Assembly: GCA_020636935.1 (NCBI GenBank)
Contig: JACJWW010000007.1
Coordinates: 38,102 to 102,101 of the forward strand
Source: Nocardioidaceae bacterium
Lineage (GTDB): Bacteria > Actinomycetota > Actinomycetes > Propionibacteriales > Nocardioidaceae
DNA length: 64,000 nucleotides
Reading direction: 5' to 3'
Shown: piece after piece, positions 25,600 to 33,548 of the stretch
Numbering within the stretch: position 1 is the stretch's first letter
How the letters are laid out: the number at the start of each line of letters is the position of its first letter
The notes under the pieces: model-generated
Databases searched by the model: none
What the model saw: the letters and a program-made list of their open reading frames with translations, nothing else
What the model was told of the DNA's origin: nothing
Position numbers and translations under genes: made by a program

Positions 25600-26797
25600 C
25601 GATCACCTCGACCCCGAGGACGAGGCGCTCTCTGACGACCAAGGAGTGCACGCCGGGCCGATTGTCGACCCGGAGATCATCCAACTGTTGGTCGACGGGC
25701 TTGAGCTCCAGCTATTCGGCGAGAAGCCCAACCTGACCAGCGTCGAAGTTGCTGAGCGTGCGGGTGTTTCCCTGGAAGTCTCGCAGAAGCGGTGGCGTTC
25801 CCTCGGCTTCACCGCGATGTCCACTGACGCGGTGATGTTCACCGAGGCCGACGTCGAGGCTTTGCGGATCACCGAGTCTTTGCGTGCGACCGGCCTTCTG
25901 GTTGATGAAGACGAAGCGGCTTTGGTCAGGGCGATCGGTCGCACCTTTGCCCGACTTGCCGAGTGGCAGATCAGCTTGATGGCCAGACGGGCTATGTCGG
26001 CCCAGGATTTGGACTTGGGCGCATTGTTTGCCGAGATGGACAATGTCATCCCACAGGTCGAGGCGGTGCAGGCCTATGCCTGGCGTCGCCACCTGCTCAA
26101 TGCCGCCTCCCGATTCTTGATTTCACCCGAGTACGCCGAAGAGTCCGCCCCGATGGCGGTGGGTTTTGCCGACATCGTCGGCTACACCCGACAGAGCCGC
26201 TCCTTGCGCACCAATGAGCTGACTCGTCTGGTCGATGACTTCGAAGCCGAGTCGTTGAGCATCATCACCGAGCTGCGCGGGCGGATCGTCAAGACAATCG
26301 GTGACGAAGTGATGTATGCCGCAGACGACCCAGCCGATGCGGTGGAGATCGCCTTGCAGCTGGCCGAGCGCCATGAGCACGACGAGAGCTTCCCCGAGCT
26401 TCGGGTGGGTGTGGCCTGGGGTGACGTCGTGGCCCACTGGGGTGATGTCTTCGGCCCCTCGGTCAATGTCGCGGCCCGGCTCACCAGCTTGGCTCGGCCC
26501 GGCAAGGTGCTGATCGATCGTGAGCTGGCCGACTCCGTGCGCGACAACCCGGGATACATCCTGCGGCGGCTTCGGCGTACGTCGGTCAAAGGCTATCGCC
26601 GCCTGGAGCCCTGGTCGGTCAGGCGCGAGGTGTCAAAAGACACTGCTCTGCTTGAGGATGGCGCCTTCCCTGGCCCGGCCTCGCAGTTCGTGCACGAGCA
26701 GGCAGAAGAACTGCGCCGGATCATCCGAGGGATCGACCAGCCTGAGGATGACCAGCCGGCAGCAGGCCAATCACCGGGCGATCAGCCGGGTGAGTGA
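25583..26797 (+). CDS. Class III adenylate cyclase
   Basis: Makes cAMP from ATP. The 404-residue protein has an N-terminal part with a winged-helix-like segment (LTSVEVAERAGVSLEVSQKR) of the adenylate-cyclase regulatory type. The catalytic domain has VGFADIVGYTRQSRS (metal Asp), GRIVKTIGDEVMYAA (adenine-contacting Lys, second metal Asp) and WGDVFGPSVNVAARLTS (Asp, Asn and Arg). All key residues for ATP use are present. No membrane segment is seen. GTG 25583 is favoured, overlapping the upstream gene by 17 bases; a TTG at 25550 is possible. The stop is overlapped by the convergent LOG gene. Confidence 0.9.
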   Translation: MPDKPDDHLDPEDEALSDDQGVHAGPIVDPEIIQLLVDGLELQLFGEKPNLTSVEVAERAGVSLEVSQKRWRSLGFTAMSTDAVMFTEADVEALRITESLRATGLLVDEDEAALVRAIGRTFARLAEWQISLMARRAMSAQDLDLGALFAEMDNVIPQVEAVQAYAWRRHLLNAASRFLISPEYAEESAPMAVGFADIVGYTRQSRSLRTNELTRLVDDFEAESLSIITELRGRIVKTIGDEVMYAADDPADAVEIALQLAERHEHDESFPELRVGVAWGDVVAHWGDVFGPSVNVAARLTSLARPGKVLIDRELADSVRDNPGYILRRLRRTSVKGYRRLEPWSVRREVSKDTALLEDGAFPGPASQFVHEQAEELRRIIRGIDQPEDDQPAAGQSPGDQPGE

Positions 26798-27885
26798 GCC
26801 AGCAGGATCTCTCTGACTGACTCGGCGTCGTCGACCAGGAAGATCCGTCCGCTCATCGGATGCCCTTGCCCCAGAGCGTTGAGCAGGCTCCACGCGGGCA
26901 GCACTTCGGTCCAGTATTCGTGCCCCACCAACACCATGGCGAAGTCCGAGCCGGGTGCTGCGTAGTACACCTTGCAGGCGGCCTGGAAGATCTCCTGCAC
27001 CGTGCCCGCAGACCCGGGCAAGAAGACCACCCCGGCCTTGCAGATGCTGAGCAGGATGTCTTCGCGCAGGGCATTGCGGAAGTACTTCGCGATCTGGGAG
27101 GCGAAGGGATTTGGTGGCTCGTGGCCGTAGTACCAAGTGGGGATGCCCAAGCTGAGTCCGCTGTCTGGATATCTCTGAGCAAGCTCAAGAGCAGCTCCTG
27201 CCCAAGTGGCGACTTGGGTGAAGTCGGGCGTCTCGGCCAACTTGTCGAGGGCCTGTTGCAGATCTAGGGCAGGCAGCTCGCACAGCCGCGCACCGAGATT
27301 GGCTGCCTCCATCGACCCGGGCCCGCCGCCAGTTGCGACGCTGAGACCACCGCGTGCCAACTTCGCTGCGAGTCGGGCCGCATCGGCGTAGTCACTCGTG
27401 CCGCGCTGGGTGGCGTGGCCACCCATGACCCCGACGATCCGACGCCCCTCCACCCACTCGTCAAGCGCGTCGTCGATCGAGTGATCGTGCAGCGACTCGG
27501 CGAGGGTCTTGGTGAGGCTGCGACCGTCAGCGCGCCACCAGGCATAGATCTGGGCGTCAGGGGTGGCGTCGTACGACGAACCGAGCCCGGCATAGAGCTC
27601 GGGCCCGGTGTACAGGTGGGCGCGGTAGGGGTCGAAGGGCAGGTCGGGCACCTTCGGGAAGAGCAGGGCTCCGTGTCGGCGCAACCAGTCGGCGGTGTCT
27701 TCAGGCAAGGTGCAACCCAAGAAGAGCGCGCCGGTCGGGCGAGTCTGGCGCAGGATCGAGTCGCGGCCGGTCAGGTCGAGCCCCTGGATCTGCCAGCCGG
27801 ACAGGTCTGTGTGAGCTGCGGTGAGCCGGTCGAAGTCAGCCAGGGTCTCGATCTCGATCGGTTGGGGTCGATGTCTGGCGGTCAT
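26782..27885 (-). CDS. LOG-family protein (lysine-decarboxylase-like fold)
   Basis: The C-terminal 240 residues are a LOG-type Rossmann fold: IVGVMGGHATQRG, VATGGGPGSMEAANLGA and VFLPGSAGTVQEIFQA, the last being a variant of PGGxGTxxE with Ser in place of Gly. The N-terminal 130 residues are an extension unlike classical LOG enzymes. Classical LOG enzymes release cytokinin bases from nucleotide monophosphates; the extended group is uncharacterised. Starts at 27909, 27903 or 27885 are possible; 27885 has weak SD-like gaaga. It overlaps the cyclase gene by 16 bases, tail to tail. Confidence 0.78.
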   Translation of the reverse strand: MTARHRPQPIEIETLADFDRLTAAHTDLSGWQIQGLDLTGRDSILRQTRPTGALFLGCTLPEDTADWLRRHGALLFPKVPDLPFDPYRAHLYTGPELYAGLGSSYDATPDAQIYAWWRADGRSLTKTLAESLHDHSIDDALDEWVEGRRIVGVMGGHATQRGTSDYADAARLAAKLARGGLSVATGGGPGSMEAANLGARLCELPALDLQQALDKLAETPDFTQVATWAGAALELAQRYPDSGLSLGIPTWYYGHEPPNPFASQIAKYFRNALREDILLSICKAGVVFLPGSAGTVQEIFQAACKVYYAAPGSDFAMVLVGHEYWTEVLPAWSLLNALGQGHPMSGRIFLVDDAESVREILLAHSPG

Positions 27886-27942
27886 GGATTGATCTTCGCG
27901 CATGCGCACTCGTTAGGCTGTCTGAGTGCAAAGGTTCGTGCG

Positions 27943-28443
27943 ATGAATGTGTGTTTCGGCTTCCTTGACTCTGCGGTGATCGAGGGGCGTGCCGACGAGG
28001 TTGTGTGCGGCGAGCTGCTGTTTGCGACCATGCTTGAGCAGGTCGCCTCTCTTGCCGGTGCGCTGCGCCACTTGGGGGTTGGGCCCGACACGGTCGTGCC
28101 GGTGCTGGTCGAGGATGACCTAGACGCCGTGCTGGCTGCTCTCGCGGTGGCTCGTCTGGGGGGTGTGGTCACTGACCGGGCCGATCATGAGGGCCCGATC
28201 GCGATCTGCTCGGCCCAGCAGGCCACCCACACGACGATCAGGTTGTTTCGTGGGGCCAGCGAGCCCGATGTCGACTGGGACATGATGTTGCGGGCCGGTC
28301 GCAGCGACCCCGCCGCGGCCGAGGTGGTCTTCGACAATGGCAACTTCTCGGCCGCACACACAGTCGCCCAGATGAACGCCCTGCTCGATGCGGTCGCCCT
28401 GCCCTTGACGGCGGCGGCGCTGCGCGAAGTACTCGGAGTTTGA
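27943..28443 (+). CDS. Free-standing acyl-CoA synthetase N-terminal-like protein
   Basis: A 166-residue protein resembling the N-terminal quarter of AMP-forming acyl-CoA synthetases: CGELLFATMLEQVASLAGAL, LRHLGVGPDTVVPVLVEDD, VLAALAVARLGGVV and then VDWDMMLRAGRSDPAA. The sequence ends before the ATP-binding TSGTTG loop, so it cannot be a working ligase. The reading frame is intact and directly abuts dxr (one base between the stop and the TTG). It may be a vestige or a repurposed binding domain. Confidence 0.6.
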   Translation: MNVCFGFLDSAVIEGRADEVVCGELLFATMLEQVASLAGALRHLGVGPDTVVPVLVEDDLDAVLAALAVARLGGVVTDRADHEGPIAICSAQQATHTTIRLFRGASEPDVDWDMMLRAGRSDPAAAEVVFDNGNFSAAHTVAQMNALLDAVALPLTAAALREVLGV

Positions 28444-28444
28444 C

Positions 28445-29569
28445 TTGAGCCACTCAACAGCGAGCGAGCCCCGAGACATAGTGATCCTCGGCTCGACCGG
28501 CTCGATCGGCACCCAGGCCCTCGATGTGGTCAGGGCCAACCCCGGCCGCTTCCGGGTGGTCGGGCTGACCGCTGGCGGCAGCAATCGAGAGCTGTACGAC
28601 GCGCAGGTGGCCGAGTTTTCCCCTGCCTTCGCTGGTCTGGGGGAGCAGGCCAGTGTCGAGGCCGCCTCGATGCCCGGGGCCGTGGTACTCAATGGCATCA
28701 CCGGAGCTGTCGGGCTGCGACCCACGGTCGCCGCGCTCGATGCCGGCAACACCCTCGCCCTGGCCAACAAGGAGTCGTTGATCATCGGCGGCTCGGTGGT
28801 CACTTCGCGAGCCAAGCCCGGCCAGATCGTGCCCGTTGACAGCGAGCACAGCGCGCTGGCTCAGTGCCTGCAGGCAGGCCGTGCCGATGAGGTACGACGA
28901 TTGGTGCTGACCGCGAGCGGCGGCCCCTTCCGCGGCCGGACCCGTGCTCAACTCGCAGAGGTCACACCCGCGCAGGCGCTCAATCATCCGACCTGGGATA
29001 TGGGCCCGGTGGTGACGATCAACTCCGCGACCTTGGTCAACAAGGGCCTTGAGGTGATCGAGGCACATCTGCTTTTCGGGATTGACTTCGACCAGATCGA
29101 GGTCGTCGTGCACCCCACGAGCGTGGTGCATTCGATGGTGGAGTTTTATGACGGCTCCACGATCGTGCAGGCCTCACCGCCCACGATGTTGATCCCGATC
29201 GCTCTGGGTCTGGTGTGGCCTGAGCGCTTGCCCGACACGGCCCCGGCGGTCGACTGGTCGCAGGCCCAGAAGTGGGAGTTCTTCCCGCTCGACGACGTGG
29301 CCTTCCCTGCGGTTGCCTTGGCCCGTGAGGCGGGCTCGGCTGGGGGCACCGCGCCTGCGGTCTACAACGCGGCCAACGAGGTGTGTGTGCAGGCCTTCCG
29401 TGATGGCAGACTGCCCTTCACCGGCATTGTCGACACGGTCGGCGAGATCTTGGGGCGCCACCGTGAGGGGTCGAATGGCTCAGACTCTTTGGGTGCATCC
29501 CTCACCATTGAAGACGTGCTCGCCGCCGATGCTTGGGCGCGCGATGAAGCCACGTCGTATTTGTCTTGA
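28445..29569 (+). CDS. dxr: 1-deoxy-D-xylulose 5-phosphate reductoisomerase
   Basis: Dxr (IspC) makes MEP with NADPH in the isoprenoid pathway. The 374-residue protein has the NADPH motif ILGSTGSIGTQALDVVR, LALANKESLIIGG and PVDSEHSALAQCL (metal and substrate site), and the later HPTSVVHSMVEF. The start is TTG 28445, one base after the preceding stop. ispG of the same pathway lies 1.35 kb downstream. Confidence 0.95.
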   Translation: MSHSTASEPRDIVILGSTGSIGTQALDVVRANPGRFRVVGLTAGGSNRELYDAQVAEFSPAFAGLGEQASVEAASMPGAVVLNGITGAVGLRPTVAALDAGNTLALANKESLIIGGSVVTSRAKPGQIVPVDSEHSALAQCLQAGRADEVRRLVLTASGGPFRGRTRAQLAEVTPAQALNHPTWDMGPVVTINSATLVNKGLEVIEAHLLFGIDFDQIEVVVHPTSVVHSMVEFYDGSTIVQASPPTMLIPIALGLVWPERLPDTAPAVDWSQAQKWEFFPLDDVAFPAVALAREAGSAGGTAPAVYNAANEVCVQAFRDGRLPFTGIVDTVGEILGRHREGSNGSDSLGASLTIEDVLAADAWARDEATSYLS

Positions 29570-29589
29570 CTGAGCAAAGAAGTGAGTGA

Positions 29590-30901
29590 TTGATGACCGC
29601 GCTGTATTACACCCTCGGTGTGCTGATCTTCGTGATCGCGCTGTTGGTCAGTGTCGCCCTGCATGAGTGCGGCCACATGATCCCGGCGAAGCGCTTTGGG
29701 GTGCGGGTCTCACAGTTTTTTGTGGGCTTCGGCAAGACGATCTGGTCGAGGCACAAGGGCGAGACGGAGTATGGCTTCAAGGCCATCCCGCTTGGTGGCT
29801 ATGTGAAGTTGATCGGGATGCTGCCCCCCGACCCCAAGACCGGTGAAGTGCGTGAGTCATCAACGGGCATCTTCTCGGGCTTGATCGACTCCAGCCGTGA
29901 GGCCGAGTGGGAGCAAGTCAAAGCCCGAAGATGAAGGCAGGCTCTTCTACCAGCTCGTTTGGTGGAAGCGAGTGATCGTGATGGCCGGTGGGCCATTCGT
30001 CAATCTGCTGATCGCCTTCGTCATCTTTGGCGGAATCTTGCCACCTACGGCAACCCAGCTGAGCGCCACGAGAGCATGGTGCTGTCTTATGTCGCTGGCT
30101 GTGTGGTGCCGGTCGCCGAGGATGGGCGCCAGTGCAAGCCCTGACGATCAGGTCGCGCCCGCAAAGGCTGCTGGCCTGGAGAAGGGCGACCGGCTGCTCA
30201 CCGTTGACGGGCGCAAGATCACCTCCTGGACGATGCTCACCGACCACATCCGAGACAACGCCAACGACAAGATCACCTTGACCTACGAGCGCGACGGTCA
30301 GGTGCACACGACCACCACCAACACCACAGTGGCCGCCCGGCCCGACCTCAACGACCCGAGCAAGACCGTCCAGGTCGGCTTCTTGGGGGTCTCGCCCACG
30401 ATCGGGCCCCCCGTCACCGGCGGCCCGATCTACACCCTCGGGGTGATGGGTGACCTGGCCACCCAGTCGGCTCAAGCGTTGTTGAAGTTGCCGGTGAGCG
30501 TCTACAGGGTGGGCCTTGCGATCGTCGGTGTCGAGAAGCGTGACCCCAACGGCCCGGTCAGCATCGTGGGCGGCGGCCGGATCGCCGGTGAGACCACCTC
30601 GGCGGAGGGGTTCCCGGTCAAGGAGAAGGCCCTTTCGCTGCTCATGTTGATCGCCGGCTTCAACTTCTTCATCGGCATCCTCAACCTCGTGCCCTTGCCG
30701 CCGCTCGACGGTGGCCGCATCGCGGGTGCCCTCTATGAGGCCGTACGCCGCGGCCTCGCGCGCTTGTTTGGGCGCCCCGATCCGGGGTACTGGGATGAAG
30801 CCAAGATCATGCCTTTGGTCTACGGGATCGCCGCGACCTTGATGATCATGGGCGTGGTGTTGATCGTGGGCGATCTGGTCGTGCCGATCAGCACTACCTG
30901 A
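29590..30901 (+). pseudogene. rseP: RseP/Rip1-type site-2 protease, frameshifted three times
   Basis: The product would be an M50 intramembrane protease: ALHECGHMIPAKRFG (HExxH) at the N-terminus, a PDZ segment (AAGLEKGDRLLTVDGRKI) and NLVPLPPLDGGRIAG near the end. The frame breaks at about 29920 (an extra A in EWEQVK|PEDEG). It shifts again near 30040, where one base is missing before ATYGNPAERHESMVLSYVAG. It shifts back near 30140 (an extra C after GRQCKP). Between these points the coding sequence is clean, with no other damage. Either the gene is newly inactivated or the sequence has local errors. Rip1 cleaves anti-sigma factors in mycobacteria. Confidence 0.88.
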
Positions 30902-30908
30902 CCTGAAC

Positions 30909-30921
30909 TAGGATCGAAGAC
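30909..30921 (+). promoter_or_regulatory. Leaderless-type -10 box of ispG
   Basis: TAGGAT at 30909-30914, 7 bases, ATG 30922. No SD. Confidence 0.55.
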
Positions 30922-32070
30922 ATGACCGCCGTAAGCCTTGGCATGCCCGCAGCCCCTCCACCCGTGTTGGCGCCTCGCCGCCAGACCCGACAGATCCAGG
31001 TCGGCAAGGTTGGCGTGGGCAGCGAGTCTCCGATCTCGGTGCAGTCGATGACCACCACCTTGACCTCCGACGTCAATGCGACTCTGCAGCAGATCGCGGA
31101 GTTGACCGCCGCGGGTTGCGACATCGTGCGGGTGGCCTGCCCCAGCGCCGACGACGCCGAGGCGCTGCCCGCGATCGCCACGAAGTCGCAGATCCCGGTG
31201 ATCGCCGACATCCACTTCCAGCCCAAATATGTGTTCGCCGCGATCGAGGCCGGTTGTGCGGCCGTGCGAGTCAACCCGGGCAATATCAAGAAATTCGACG
31301 ACCAGGTCAAGGAGATCGCCAAGGCGGCTGCCGACCACGGCACCTCGATCAGGATCGGCGTCAACGCCGGCTCCCTCGACAAGAGGTTGATGGAGAAATA
31401 CGGCAAGGCCACCCCCGAAGCACTGGTCGAGTCGGCGATGTGGGAGGCCTCGCTCTTTGAGGAGCACGGTTTTCGTGACTTCAAGATCTCGGTGAAGCAC
31501 AACGACCCGGTCGTGATGGTGCGTGCCTATGAGCTGCTCGCCGAGGCGGGCGACTGGCCGCTGCACTTGGGCGTCACCGAGGCAGGACCGGCCTTCCAGG
31601 GCACGATCAAGTCTTCGGTGGCCTTCGGCGCGCTGCTCTCCCAGGGCATCGGCGACACGATCCGGGTCTCGCTATCTGCGCCTCCCGTGGAGGAAGTCAA
31701 GGTCGGCCTGCAGATCTTGGAGTCGCTCAATCTCAAGCCGCGTCGTCTCGAGATCGTCTCCTGCCCCTCTTGTGGACGGGCCCAGGTCGATGTCTACAAG
31801 CTGGCCGAAGAGGTGACCGCCGGGCTCGACGGACTCGAAGTGCCCCTCCGCGTCGCCGTGATGGGTTGTGTGGTCAACGGGCCAGGTGAGGCTCGCGAAG
31901 CCGACCTCGGCGTGGCCTCCGGCAATGGCAAGGGCCAGATCTTCGTCAAGGGTGAGGTGATCAAGACCGTGCCCGAGTCGCAGATCGTGGAGACCTTGAT
32001 CGAAGAGGCGATGCGCATCGCCGAGGAGATGGAGGCCGGCGAGGGCTCCCCTCAGGTCAGCATTTCGTGA
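30922..32070 (+). CDS. ispG: 4-hydroxy-3-methylbut-2-enyl diphosphate synthase
   Basis: IspG converts MEcPP to HMBPP with a [4Fe-4S] cluster. The 382-residue protein has the TIM-barrel part (VQSMTTTLTSDVNAT, INPG-type RVNPGNIKKFDD) and the cluster ligands SCPSCGRAQVD and VMGCVVNGPGEA. All four expected cluster residues are seen. It follows rseP, the conserved actinobacterial order. Confidence 0.96.
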   Translation: MTAVSLGMPAAPPPVLAPRRQTRQIQVGKVGVGSESPISVQSMTTTLTSDVNATLQQIAELTAAGCDIVRVACPSADDAEALPAIATKSQIPVIADIHFQPKYVFAAIEAGCAAVRVNPGNIKKFDDQVKEIAKAAADHGTSIRIGVNAGSLDKRLMEKYGKATPEALVESAMWEASLFEEHGFRDFKISVKHNDPVVMVRAYELLAEAGDWPLHLGVTEAGPAFQGTIKSSVAFGALLSQGIGDTIRVSLSAPPVEEVKVGLQILESLNLKPRRLEIVSCPSCGRAQVDVYKLAEEVTAGLDGLEVPLRVAVMGCVVNGPGEAREADLGVASGNGKGQIFVKGEVIKTVPESQIVETLIEEAMRIAEEMEAGEGSPQVSIS

Positions 32071-32109
32071 CTCTTGGTGCGGGCAAGCCGTTCAGTTAGG
32101 TCAGTCACC

Positions 32110-32592
32110 TTGCGCAAGCTCGCCGTCACGCTCGGAGCCGGGGTGATCCTCGCGTACGCCGCTCTCGGCGCGCTGCTCATGAGCCGGTGGGAGCTCGAGG
32201 CCGCGAGCGGGCTGCCGATCAAAGACACGGTCGCGGCGATGGCTGCCGACGAGCAGAGCTACAGCGTCATACCTGGGGTGGTCTTCGCAGTCACTGGCGG
32301 TTTGCTTGCGATCGTGTGGGCGGTCACCACGCATACCGCGGCTGGCCGGGTCTCTGGTTGGCTCTCTGCAGCGCTGTGGGCGGCGATTGTCGCGCTCGGT
32401 GCGCCAGCCTACTTCTTCGCATCCTTCGGCAACATGAACTCCGTCGGTGACACCTTCTACGACTGGGACAGTCAGGCAGCTTTTGCTCTGGTGTCGCCCC
32501 TCTATGTCATCTCTGGAGTTGCCGCCGTAGTGGCTGTCTTTGCGCTGGCGATGAGTTTGCGTCAGCGGATCCGTCCGTATCGGGTGATGTAA
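32110..32592 (+). CDS. Small four-helix membrane protein, unknown
   Basis: A 160-residue hydrophobic protein with four predicted membrane segments, near residues 6-24, 53-72, 82-102 and 128-150. No family was recognised. TTG 32110 follows TTAGGT by eight bases; an earlier in-frame TTG at 32074 is also open. The gene lies just after ispG and ends one base into the vapB promoter palindrome region. Confidence 0.55.
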   Translation: MRKLAVTLGAGVILAYAALGALLMSRWELEAASGLPIKDTVAAMAADEQSYSVIPGVVFAVTGGLLAIVWAVTTHTAAGRVSGWLSAALWAAIVALGAPAYFFASFGNMNSVGDTFYDWDSQAAFALVSPLYVISGVAAVVAVFALAMSLRQRIRPYRVM

Positions 32593-32601
32593 GATTACAT
32601 C
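32586..32601 (+). promoter_or_regulatory. Palindromic operator and leaderless promoter of vapBC
   Basis: GATGTAA (32586-32592), GA, TTACATC (32595-32601) form a perfect 7-bp inverted repeat. It covers the -10 box TAAGAT (32590-32595) and ends at ATG 32602. A ribbon-helix-helix antitoxin is the expected binder. It also covers the stop of the upstream gene. Confidence 0.7.
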
Positions 32602-32859
32602 ATGCAGCGCACGCAAATCTCGCTGACCGAAGAGGATCGAAAGCTCCTTGATGCGGAGGCCGCACGGACCGGCCGGTCGGTTTCTGCGCTGATCCGTGAC
32701 GCTGTCGCACAAACCTACGGATTCCGCAGAGACGTCGAGCAGGATGTGCAGGCGATCGATGCAGCGTTAGGGGTCTGGCGTGATCGGCAGTTCGACGGCG
32801 AGACCTATGTCGAGGGCATCCGCTCCGGCGACCGGCTCCGTGAGACCACCTCGCGATGA
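32602..32859 (+). CDS. Ribbon-helix-helix antitoxin (VapB-like)
   Basis: An 85-residue protein. The N-terminal strand and helices RTQISLTEEDRKLLDAEAA and RTGRSVSALIRDAVAQ are a CopG/MetJ-type DNA-binding fold. The C-terminal part (VWRDRQFDGETYVEGIR) should bind the toxin. The ATG directly follows the operator. It overlaps the toxin gene by four bases (ATGA). Confidence 0.87.
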   Translation: MQRTQISLTEEDRKLLDAEAARTGRSVSALIRDAVAQTYGFRRDVEQDVQAIDAALGVWRDRQFDGETYVEGIRSGDRLRETTSR

Positions 32860-33233
32860 GTGCTCTCGTCGACACCTCGGTGCTAATCGACGTACTCCGA
32901 GGCGAGGCCGCTGCCGCTGAGGTCCTTCGTCAGGCGCGCACGGCTGGCCCTTTGCACGCGAGCGAGGTGACCCGGCTGGAAGTGCTGGTGGGCATGCGAC
33001 CTCAGGAGGAAGCCGCGACTCGCGACCTGCTCGCGGTCTTCACCTGGCACCCCCTGGACGATCGAGTCTCCGAGATCGCCGGCGACCTGGGACGACGGTG
33101 GCTGCCAGGCAACCGCAGAATCGACCCTGCGGATCTTGCGATCGCGGCTACTGCTGTGCTTCTCGATGCTGAGCTGCTGACCCGCAATGTCAAGAACTTC
33201 CCGATGTTCAGCGAGCTGTCCGCCCCATACTGA
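32856..33233 (+). CDS. PIN-domain ribonuclease toxin (VapC-like)
   Basis: A 125-residue PIN domain with the acidic triad in ALVDTSVLIDVLRG, SEVTRLEVLVGM and IDPADLAIAATAVLL, followed by LLTRNVKNFPMF. VapC toxins cleave specific tRNAs or rRNA sites; the target is unknown here. It is translationally coupled to the antitoxin. Confidence 0.9.
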   Translation: MSALVDTSVLIDVLRGEAAAAEVLRQARTAGPLHASEVTRLEVLVGMRPQEEAATRDLLAVFTWHPLDDRVSEIAGDLGRRWLPGNRRIDPADLAIAATAVLLDAELLTRNVKNFPMFSELSAPY

Positions 33234-33322
33234 CTCTGATGGCCGGATTTGAGCAGTCTGGACGATGGTTAGGTCACCTCGATTTCGGACCGGTTTCTCG
33301 AAGCGAGGAGTGGGCCCGCTGG

Positions 33323-33356
33323 TAGACTTAGCTCACTCTTCTTGACCAGTGGGAGG
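33323..33356 (+). promoter_or_regulatory. Promoter -10 and SD of the fic operon
   Basis: TAGACT at 33323-33328 and GGGAGG at 33351-33356, six bases before ATG 33363. Unlike most promoters here, this leaves a normal short leader. No clear -35 was seen. Confidence 0.45.
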
Positions 33357-33362
33357 TGCCTG

Positions 33363-33548
33363 ATGACCAAGAGTTCGGTAGCCCAAGCGGAGCGCGAACG
33401 CCGAGTTGAAGAGGCCATCCACAGCGGAGAAATGGAAGGCCTCACCGTCGATCCTGACACCAAGGTCGACTCCGACGACTACATCGTGGGTGTAATCGAC
33501 TCCGACGAACTCGTTGCCCGAGCCCGCGCCCGGTATGGCCTCGACTGA
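33363..33548 (+). CDS. VbhA-like Fic inhibitor (antitoxin)
   Basis: A 61-residue acidic protein. RVEEAIHSGEMEGLTV contains the class I Fic inhibitory motif (S/T)xxxE(G/N) as SGEMEG, whose Glu blocks ATP gamma-phosphate placement in the Fic partner. The C-terminal half ends VARARARYGLD. It overlaps the fic gene by 14 bases. Confidence 0.83.
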   Translation: MTKSSVAQAERERRVEEAIHSGEMEGLTVDPDTKVDSDDYIVGVIDSDELVARARARYGLD

